Below are positions 56,150 through 64,000 of a stretch of DNA of 64,000 bases, in pieces (position 1 is the stretch's first letter; each line of letters starts with the position of its first letter). Origin of the DNA: Agelas oroides. Its lineage: Eukaryota > Porifera > Demospongiae > Agelasida > Agelasidae. The translations under genes were made by a program, and so were the position numbers. The notes under the pieces are model-generated. The model did not search any database. It worked only from the letters and a program-made list of their open reading frames with translations, and was not told where the DNA came from. The stretch is taken from the NCBI GenBank assembly GCA_949130485.1, contig OX422183.1, positions 21,173,934 through 21,237,933 on the forward strand. Direction: 5' to 3'.

Positions 56150-56440
56150 TTTTCAGTTTCAGAGTCTCTTCTTTCAGAAGACCTATTTGGCTACATTCCT
56201 AGCATTACTAGAATAACAATGTTACCAAGGCAATTCTCCAGGACAAGATGTGTAAAATTCAAAGCAATGCTAAATCTCCCTGATTTATTGGTCTACTGAA
56301 AGGAGGGACAAAAAGAGAAGCTTCTCATGAAAACTTCTGTGCTCTTGTTAAGTTTGAATCCAAGATTTTTGGAAACATTTCTGGAACTTTATGGTATGTC
56401 AAGCACAATACTGGCATGCAACTGAGATGACCAAATTGGT
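56150..56440 (+). repeat. dispersed repeat, partner of 57640-57830
   Basis: Shared: CTTTCAGAAGACCTATTTGG, CTACATTCCT, CAAGGC, TTCTCCAGG, AAAGCAATG and ACTGGCATGCAACTGAGATG / ACTGACATGCAATGGAAGATG. 56441-56929 has frames without motifs. Confidence 0.7.
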
Positions 56441-56929
56441 TGAAGCAACCCAAATGTTAATTGGAGTCTGGCAGGCCACCAGACCAATATTTTCTCAATA
56501 TAACCACATCTACTATACATATCTGCAGATGGTGGTCGAGTGCGGAGACTGTGCTCACAAACCAAAGAGCATTGCTTTCCTGCTTGCTCTTTGGCAGTTT
56601 AAGAGCAAAAATTAATTATAAACCAACATGCTTATCTAGTACCATGGCCATACTGTTGCACTTTGACATACCAGAACTTCCTCAACACCTTCACCAACCT
56701 TGGTGGTGGTCAGGTCCCAGAATGGCCTTAGTAATAATTTTGGAACATCTAATATCAAAACCTTTTCTGAATAGGGTTTAAAGGTTAATTAAGGATGCAT
56801 TATTCTCATATTAACTAACTTTGATTTGCCTCACCCTTCTAGTATTACAGGGGGTATAGCAACCTGTATTAGAGTTATCCAGCAATAATGTCTCTGAAAT
56901 TTATGAGAAAGGTTGTGCAATTTTTGCAC

Positions 56930-57290
56930 ATGCATTACTAGGGAACGTTATGGTGGCAGTGCACTTTTGGTTACATCATAATGCGCACTGCACAGAAAAG
57001 ATAGTTGGATGGGATGGGTGGAGGTGGGTGGGGTTACCCGCAGAGTGCTGTGCACATGGCAGCTGCTAGGCTTGGCCTTAAAAGGGCCATGGTTGGCACC
57101 TGGTGAGCCAATTCTCGCCCTGGCTGCATGAACAGGCTTAGAAAATGCCACTCTCACCTTGTAGGGGTTCGTTTCTGGTAGAGAAGGCTTCTTGAGCTCT
57201 GAGCGGGTGTTTGCCAACTGACAATGCTGACTATTGCATGCTTGTTAATGAGTGGGCATGGTCAAGGTCACAAGTCTAATGCTGGAAGTG
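56930..57290 (-). mobile_element. four-copy family, copy 4
   Basis: Inverse of 36660-36960: GCTGTGCACATGGCAGCTGC, TAGGCTTGGCCTTAAAAGG, GTTGGCACCTGGTGAGCCAA, AGAAAATGCCACTCTCACCT. Close to copy 3 in sequence. The frame at 56948-57217 (minus) is not shared with copies 1 and 2. Confidence 0.75.
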
Positions 57291-57310
57291 GACTTTGATT
57301 CAGTTTTGGA

Positions 57311-57588
57311 GTCACTTAAATAATAATCACTCAACCTGCCCATCTTCCATTACTCTACTGTATCATTTTCTACATCATTGGGTATTCAACATTGTTGAGC
57401 ATTCTCCCATGAAATTTATTAATGTTCTGGAAAGTTTAATAAGTTATGTAATGTTCAAAATGTAGTAGGACTCCACTGTGCTTAATGATCTATTGCATAC
57501 ATTGCAACAACTCATAGTTTGAGTACGTCCTTTGCTGTCTACATTGGACTTCTTCCAAACACATACTAAACATAAAAACACACAAGTG
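57311..57588 (+). repeat. 278-bp direct repeat, left copy
   Basis: Near-identical to 57931-58208, with about three differences seen. It begins CACTTAAATAATAATCAC and ends ACATAAAAACACACAAGTG, so each copy is bounded by CACTT/AAGTG. Confidence 0.95.
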
Positions 57589-57639
57589 TTAAGGCTGAAA
57601 GTAGTCTCAAGAGTTTTAATAGATGATGCAAGCTTAAAT

Positions 57640-57830
57640 TAGTTTCGTCTTTCAGAAGACCTATTAGGCTACATTCCTGGCATCTCTACGATAGCCATAT
57701 GTAACCAAGGCTTCTCCAGGGCGTGATGTGCAAGATAAAAGCAATGTCCAGAATGCTTATTGTAGGTCTTCTAAAGGGACTTTGCTATTTGCAATGAAGT
57801 ACTGACATGCAATGGAAGATGACCATATAC
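57640..57830 (+). repeat. dispersed repeat, partner of 56150-56440
   Basis: It lies between the two 278-bp direct repeats and is the homologue of the sequence upstream of them, which suggests a duplicated block of which the 278-bp segment is only part. Confidence 0.7.
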
Positions 57831-57930
57831 GGCTTTTACTAACATGAATGTTTGGACAGTGCTGTACAACAACAACAACAAAGAGTTCCCACCTCCAACG
57901 TCTGGCTCAATTTCTTGTATAGGGTAAAAA

Positions 57931-58208
57931 TTCACTTAAATAATAATCACCCAACCTGCCCATCTTCCATTACTCTACTGTATCATTTTCTACATCATTG
58001 GGTATTCAACATTGTTGAGCATTCTCCCATGAAATTTATTAATGTTCTGGAAAGTTTAATAAGTTATGTAATGTTCAAAATGTAGTAGGACTCCACTGTG
58101 CTTAATGATCTATTGCATACATTGCAACAACTCATAGTTTGAGTACGTCCTTTGCTGTCTACATTGGACTTCTTCCAAGCACATACTAAACATAAAAACA
58201 CACAAGTG
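57931..58208 (+). repeat. 278-bp direct repeat, right copy
   Basis: See 57311-57588. Flanks differ: GGAGTCACTT on the left copy and AAATTCACTT here; GTTAAGGC after the left copy and CACAACCC here. (CAA)n at 57869-57880. Confidence 0.95.
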
Positions 58209-58574
58209 CACAACCCTCAGCACATTGGAATGTTATCAGTGTGCAGTATATGCTATGTGATTTAATGTTGTTAACCAGTAGCTATAGAGGTGGATAGGTA
58301 TACTACAGTCTGAGCTGACCTACCATGGATGTTTCCTTATTTCGGAGACTATCATGATTTTCGAATGTGTACCCTCTAGGTTGACCACTGCTAAGCCAAT
58401 TTCCATAACTCACACTCACTATAATTATGTTAACGAGAAAGACCAGAGTAGTATGAGTACCAGTGCTAGCTATTATACTCTCTTGTAGCTGAATCAAGCA
58501 ACAGTGGCTGGTAATTGTGCGTGAGAGGCATGTGAGTATCTGCATGCACAGTTCAGGTACTATTGAGACCAAAA

Positions 58575-58710
58575 AAACTGTCTGTTGTATAGAAAAGCAG
58601 AGTGTCCGCATTTCAAGGACAGTAAGTTATGGAATGCAACTCTTACCTGAGCAAAACGTCTGTTTAAATGAGGTGTCCGCATTTTAGATGCTCGGAATAG
58701 CGGGATTCCA
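58575..58710. mobile_element. pogo-like terminal repeat fragment, inverted
   Basis: GTGTCCGCATTTYAAGGACA and GAGGTGTCCGCATTTTAGAT, CTCGGAATAGCGGGATTCCA: the inverse of the 37931 fragment. TGTCCGCATTT occurs twice, about 70 bp apart. 58711-59099 has nothing recognised. Confidence 0.4.
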
Positions 58711-59099
58711 CAATGATTCTTTCATGGAGGGTTAGCTCTAACCTGTACAGTCCACTTCCCCTCTATAGCTACCATGCATGAACAATCAACGAACCACATC
58801 TCCCTTATAAAACAGGCCTAGATGTTATGCAAAGTCACCCACTGCGCATGAACACCTTCCACCCTGACTACTTTTATACCTTACTGTTATTATGCTTGCT
58901 TGTTCCTTTCAAGTCTAAACTGCATCCCAAGAGCCAGAACCTAGAAAATGACACACACACACAACAATTGCATGAGCATCAGTATAATCGCGGAATAAGC
59001 ATCAATACAAATAGAACGTACACCTGCTACTCAGTAACAATAGCGATGAGGCTTTCGTCGGATAGATCACCACGCCCCATTACGTAACCGTGTTAAAGC

Positions 59100-59290
59100 A
59101 CACGGAACTCCGTATAAAAGTTTACGTCAGCGCTTCGCCCCACATTCACCGACATCGGAAGACAAGCGGTTCGCAATTTTACAGACAGGCTAACTACCAG
59201 CGACTCAGTTTCTTGAGAAATATTGAAACCAGCAGCGAGATCCGAGGGCCGATTTAAAGCTACATCGACGGGTTGGAGCGCTTCTTGCAG
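59100..59290 (+). promoter_or_regulatory. possible TATA promoter and non-coding first exon
   Basis: TATAAAAG at 59113-59120 in CpG-richer DNA, followed about 170 bp downstream by TTGCAG/GTCAGT at 59290, an acceptable splice donor. No ATG-led frame of note lies between, so the exon would be 5' untranslated. No linked coding exon was recognised. Confidence 0.3.
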
Positions 59291-60769
59291 GTCAGTCTTG
59301 TGTGTTTAGCTAGTATAATGAACGGATAGCAGTTCAGTTTGAACGTCGCGTATTTCGAGGGTTTTCGCAGAAAGAGTTCTGCGGGGGAGGACGAACAAAC
59401 CATGTTTGTGTAGTTCAATAGCTATTGCGTAATCCAGTCGTGCCAGTTTGCGTGAATCCGAAATCGAATTCAACATAAGCAAAATGGCGTGCCCTGCGTT
59501 TAGCTGTCGCAAGCGACTGGCTAAAACCTCCATAAGAGACTCGGATCACTGCCAGCAAGGAAAAGCTGAGACCAGCCCGACAATGATATAACGGCCTAGC
59601 TGTCGGGGTGAAAATTTTGATTATTATTATTATTTTTTTTTGAAAAGAGCATGAAACAAAGATTCCTGCGGTACCGATATCAATGAGATTGAATGAATAC
59701 AGCAAGCAGTACGGTCTTCGAAATGAAACAGTTTTGGCAAAAAAAATTCTGTCATTTTAGCAGAAAATCGGTTACTACTTTTCCGCGAGCGACTGTAAGC
59801 CCGGTCAGAATGAAACTCGCTGTGAAGGATAGTCTGCACCAGTTCAGTCCAATGAAGGTTGTTCCCAGTGCCGCCGACAGGGGGGGCAACAGGAGCAGTT
59901 TGCCCCGGGCCCCCAGTTCTAAGGGGGCCCCAAACAGTGCTAAACTCGTTCAAATATATAAGATCCGGTTCATCATTCACATCCCAGTCTATAGCTTTTC
60001 TAAGGAGTTCGTTTCGCTGTATCCAGTCGCTGGCCAGCGGCCCAGATAATTGGATTTTAACTTCAGTAGCGGAAGTCTATGGAGTGTGGAATTTGGCCAC
60101 TAATTATCATGGCGCTTACTTCCTGTCTTTTCTACAGACCAGCTCTCTCCTCCAGGTTCCGATTCAAGCCGGACTTGCGCCAGATTGTGTAGAAGAGACT
60201 TTGTACTTCACAAATATCTACTTTTTATAAGCGATATACGCGAACGACTGGCGTACGAGCGGCATCTGTCGACCGACCTACCCGCCGAGCGATCGCGATA
60301 GGCGGTACTACTCTAAGCGGTTACAATTTGTTTCGCCCCATGCAACCAGGCCGACCTCTACATCGCCGGATAGCCCGCAGAAAATGCTACAAAATATGCA
60401 AAAATCAGCCGTTTCTACCGGGCAGTTTTTGCGCTATAGACGCTTTTATTTGTAGGTAATTGCCACCTATTTTAGCTAAGCGGGAGCTCAGATCAATGGA
60501 AATTTCGAGGCAAACAGAGACAGAGCAGCCCGTGTTGCGACTTGTGAACCAGCAAACTTCTGTCTGTGCTTTAATTAGAACGATAGCGTGGCTGACTCGA
60601 CTTGCCACTACAACAGCTTAGTTTTGTTTGAGAATTTTCCAGGTGCGTTGAGGGTTACCTAGGCTTACCTTCGTTGATTTGCTGTCGCTTTATATTCTCT
60701 TGTTTGAGAAAAAGGAATGAGCGTCTTCAACCCGGACCGATTTTTCAAGGGGCGGCTGGACCATATTTT
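59291..60769. other. CpG-richer region, no confirmed gene
   Basis: Overlapping frames on both strands (59306-59533, 59415-59705, 59630-59980 minus; 59693-60049, 59859-60230 plus) lack recognisable domains. 59868-59935 has the transposon-end-like CAGTGCCGCCGACAGGGGGG, GTTTGCCCCGGGCCCC. A (TTA)n/T-run sits at 59622-59640. Confidence 0.4.
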
Positions 60770-60832
60770 CCAGCGAAAATTTTGGTCCGGGGGACCAAAA
60801 TTTCCAGGACCAAAATTTCCAGGACCAAAATT
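60770..60832. repeat. 15-bp tandem with inverted head
   Basis: ACCAAAATTTCCAGG occurs twice in tandem at 60797-60826 plus a partial third, preceded by the inverse AAAATTTTGGTCC at 60776-60788. This makes a compact stem. Confidence 0.75.
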
Positions 60833-60900
60833 CCCGTGACAGTCCATTGGGGTCTTTCTAAAACATACCACTCACAACCTTTACTGGCAGTTCATGGCTG

Positions 60901-60941
60901 TAGACTCATTCTCAGGCCACTTCCTCCTGGGAACGAGGCTA
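60901..60941. mobile_element. 41-bp palindromic MITE, TAGCCTCGTTCCCAGG family
   Basis: TAGACTCATTCTCAGGCCAC pairs with TCCTGGGAACGAGGCTA. No flanking duplication (TCATGGCTG, CTATAGCCC). Confidence 0.65.
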
Positions 60942-61149
60942 CTATAGCCCTCTTGGTAGGATTATGTTATACGAAACCTGGTCAACAACTTAAGCAGTGA
61001 GTTGGAGTAGACTGCAGACTTATGATAGTGTTGTTAAAGTATATGGCATGGTTTTAGCCTCAATCCCCAGGCTACTTTCCTTCTCACACATGCCGGCTCA
61101 GGAACAAAGTTAATATTATCTATAGAAGCAATGCATCAGCTGTAGTGTG

Positions 61150-61260
61150 AAAAAGATGTAGCTAGGGATGGGGCTTTGCCAATATGTTGGACCTTTGCTT
61201 TCATGGATTATCCCTACCTTGTTTGCATACTTTTTGGCGTGCCATCCCTACATCTTTTTT
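61150..61260. mobile_element. small MITE with GATGTAGGGATGG ends
   Basis: AAAAAGATGTAGCTAGGGAT at the left pairs with CCATCCCTACATCTTTTT at the right, about 110 bp. The same GATGTAGGGATGG motif borders the inner side of the arms of fold-back elements A and B. Confidence 0.7.
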
Positions 61261-62102
61261 TTTAACATTTTTAATGTTTTTTAAGTCCTGTTTCTGTACT
61301 TTTTTGATGTTAATCTCAGTTACAGTTAGACCTAAGCCTAAGAAGAATATTTCAAGTGTAACCACAAAACCAGAACTTGAAACAGCGTTGACAGGTAGTT
61401 GTTCCAGGCATGGCGGAAAAATTATGCATTATATAGCCAGCTAGAACCTGATGAAGGGCCAACCACTCTCCGTACCAAACTTTGTAAAACCAATTTCATG
61501 ATTCAGTTGTCAATCACATGACGACTGACCAGTTGCAGCACAGAAAAGTGTCATACTGACAACTGACCATCCTAGCTCACTAAAGCTGTGAATAGACTTT
61601 TTTTTTTTGTGTAGCTACAAGTAGGCAGCTGAATGTAGCGCCTTACCTACGTGGTGTTCATAAGCCATGCCTAATGCCTAATGACCGTGTCAGCCGTGCG
61701 TGCTGCCCGCTCGCTTGTGTTCTAGTCTCGCTTCGTGTACGCATGAGTACAAAATTAGAAAATGGTGTCCTAAGCAACAGACAGCAGCCTCAGAGTGTTG
61801 TGAATGGCATTTCTTGACCAGGGTGAATTTGAAGCTATGAAGATGCTGAGTGGTCGTAGAGCTCTGCCCTGTGATAAGCATCAGTTTTGTACTGAAATGA
61901 TGGTGAGTACTTAAACCTTTTATGAGATATTGTTGTTTGAATGAAGTGGTCGTAACGAAGAAAGAAAAATAGCACTTTTGCTATCGCACACTTCTGAGTT
62001 TAGCTGTCTTCCGCGTGGCTTTTGACCACTTATATGGGTCTTGCTGATCATAATAGCACTCAAATAGGAGGCCTGGGAGCTTTTAGCGTATTTATGGTGA
62101 AG
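61261..62102. other. no recognisable gene
   Basis: AT-rich. A frame at 61690-61881 (minus) has no motif. T10 at 61599-61608. Confidence 0.45.
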
Positions 62103-62812
62103 TTATACGGCTTTTGCTTTTAAAACCCTAAGTCTAGCCCTAGCCCTAACCCTGGTTTGCCTTAACCCTAAAATCCCTAACCCTAATCTCATTAACCCTA
62201 CTCTCCCTAACCCTAATTGAGTCCATGAATCTAATTAAAGCCCAACAGAGCTGTAAAATCTGGAGTGTTTCCGTTCATCTCATGAATATTAATGAGTTGG
62301 CTTTAACTAGGCCTCAGCATTACCCATGAACAACTCTGGGTTCAGTCAGCTGTCCAATGGGAGGGTTAGAGTATGTTGACTCTCATGAACTTTCATTATT
62401 GACCTTCTGTTGAAACATTGGCAGCTTGGCTTGGGGTTGAAAGGAATGTGTAAATGATGATGAATATTTATGAGTATGCCCTAACCCTTTCATGGACTCA
62501 AACCTGAACAGAACAGGGCTATAAATATCATTAACCCTCCTTGGATACTTGTGAATGTTGTTAATGTCCCAATTGAGGTCAATGAATCTCATTAAAGGCA
62601 TGTATAATTCCGGCTGGAAGTCGGGCAATCTCTCCCCTCATGCATACTAATACTTGAATTTAGCTAGTTCTGTGTGGCACCCCTTGGCAACATTCCGTTC
62701 ATTGGTGCTCAAGAATATGATTAGTGGTGTCATGTTTGTTCTGTGGTAGCACTGGATTGGGTTGACTTGACAAATGTAGCATGTGAAATATTCATAGGTT
62801 CAGTTATGTGCT
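62103..62812 (-). repeat. composite repeat module 2, inverted copy D
   Basis: Inverse of 49798-50430. It starts with CCCTAAGTCTAGCCCTAGCC and CCCTAACCCTAATCTCATTA telomere-like strings and ends GCATGTGAAATATTCATAGG. Here module 2 stands without module 1, so the two can occur independently. Confidence 0.82.
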
Positions 62813-63254
62813 GCATCTTAAGTATTGCATATATTGCGCGTCGGCGCCGTCCCTACATAGAGAGTCTACCGACTCCCTGATTTAGCCAATATTCCGATAA
62901 TGAGGGTGATATAGGCTGATACTGATAAACAATCCAATATGATACAAAGTTGGTAGCATAGAACCCTCTTTTCATCTTCGCACGAGCCAACTTGGTATAC
63001 TCTGAATACAGCTCCATGTGCATTCATATACAAGATCTGTTGTGTTGAACATGTTCGTGGTTTTACCTCGACTGGCCATACACATTGCAAATAGCAAACT
63101 TTGTGTCTCAGGGCCGTAGCAAGCACCTGGAAACTGCTCTGGCCACAGGAGTGGTTAAGCCACACACATATTTGATGATTTAATTGGAATAGTTGAACCC
63201 GTAAGGGCCATCACAGTACATGTACATTGCAGATTTATACTTATACAACTGAGT
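62813..63254. other. no gene; transposon end fragments
   Basis: GGCGCCGTCCCTACATA at 62843-62859 matches the end of the 26-kb/38-kb family. CAGGGCCGTAGCAAGCA at 63113-63129 is the hAT-like end also at 2146. A minus frame at 62866-63165 has no motif. Confidence 0.45.
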
Positions 63255-64000
63255 GATATGATAAATAAATAAATACAGCCACCATGACATGTAGTTTATT
63301 AGTGTCAGTTCACTGAGAGAGAAAGAGAGGAGGGGGCACCGGTACCCAGGTAATCAGGGGGAGTAAGAGCTAGTTAACCCAACCTAACAACACCTTACGC
63401 CTCTGCCACCACGTCACCATCTCTTTCATTATGCACCTGTCTATGTCATCCATCACCTCACTATTCACATCTACCTTCTCCCTAGCAGTAAACTCACTCG
63501 ACTGTCATCATCACCTTCTTCATATCCCTTCACCCATTCCTCTGCTCCCACAATTCCCTTGATCCTTTCCAGAAGCCGGCATCTGTCCTGGTCAAACTCC
63601 TCACACTCCAATACAAAATGCTTAACATTTCCACCTTCCCTCCATTACACAGCACACATCTGTCCTCTTCCACCATCCCGCATCTCTTTTTATCTTCAAA
63701 CAACCCTGCAGACCCTGACCTCAACCGGAACTTCAACCGTACTGCCACATGTCCCTCTCATGAACCTATGTATTTCTCCGGCCTATACTCTTCTTTAACC
63801 TTCTTATACCATTTCAACCTACTTTTCCTGTCCACCTCTTCTTGCCAGTGTTCCCAGTTCTGTTTTTCTATTTTCCTCTTCCAGGCTGCTGCTGACCCTG
63901 ACTCTTCCTCTTCGGCTTCCTCCAAGCCATACTTTCTTAACAACATCTCGTATTCTTCCCTCCAGCCTACTCCACCTGACTCTTTCAATTTTTCTACTAT
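63255..64000 (-). mobile_element. LINE 3' end, truncated by the window edge
   Basis: The minus strand encodes the C-terminal region of a non-LTR retrotransposon polyprotein. From 64000 downward: EEYEMLLRKYGLEEAEEEES, KQNWEHWQEEVDRKSRLKWY, EEYRPEKYIGS, then in a shifted frame RLKFRLRSGSAGLFEDKKRC and the zinc-binding-like CVLCNGG...HFVLECEEFD, ending MVTWWQRRKVLLGWVN with a stop at 63370-63372. At least one stop and one frameshift interrupt it. The 3' untranslated part ends near the AAATAAATAAATA string at 63263-63275, a typical short-repeat tail. Reverse-transcriptase motifs lie beyond the window. Confidence 0.7.

Noticed and set aside
57311-58208. Complete LTR retrotransposon
   Set aside because: The internal part is only about 340 bp, with no primer-binding site, polypurine tract or coding sequence seen; edges are CACTT/AAGTG, not TG/CA.

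Overview
The window looks like intron-rich, repeat-dense DNA of a marine invertebrate, most likely a sponge; the lineage is an inference. The reasons are metazoan splice sites, extracellular domains each carried by a single exon with both boundaries in phase 1, and transposon-derived genes (HIRAN, NPEK-repeat, OTU) of kinds abundant in sponge and cnidarian genomes. There is no bacterial gene organisation, and I found no rRNA, tRNA or CRISPR.

The clearest host locus runs on the minus strand from about 25150 down to 9272. It is a modular cell-surface receptor: Ig-like exon (24799-25149), FN3 exon (24310-24612), partial FN3 exon (17833-18070), FN3-like exon (16197-16505), Sushi-like exon (15813-16112). 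These are followed by three separate terminal exons, each encoding one transmembrane helix and a different cytoplasmic tail (13126-13262, 10852-11003, 9272-9573). All three begin in the same phase, so each could be spliced to the same ectodomain. No signal-peptide exon was found. A decayed FN3 exon lies at 18985-19166.

Other coding material is small or broken: a HIRAN-domain gene inside a TA-flanked inverted-repeat element (11152-11911), a first exon of an NPEK-repeat protein (39121-39373), an OTU-protease fragment (47990-48133), a multicopper-oxidase fragment (52366-52636), a LINE reverse-transcriptase relic (5511-6185), a LINE 3' end (63255-64000) and a frameshifted DIRS/Ngaro-like ORF1 relic (43480-45429).

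Most of the rest is mobile or repetitive DNA. A 32-bp satellite fills 1-732. Several inverted-repeat elements have 9-bp target duplications (8252-8909, 28654-28923, 43330-43384). One dispersed palindrome family with TAGCCTCGTTCCCAGG ends occurs many times, including nested inside a larger element at 53886-54480. Two fold-back elements (28033-28590, 39595-40276), a four-copy family near 7.4, 23.1, 36.7 and 57.1 kb, and a large composite repeat with telomere-like hexamers (48475-51415, inverted at 62103-62812) account for much of the right half. All boundaries were read by eye.
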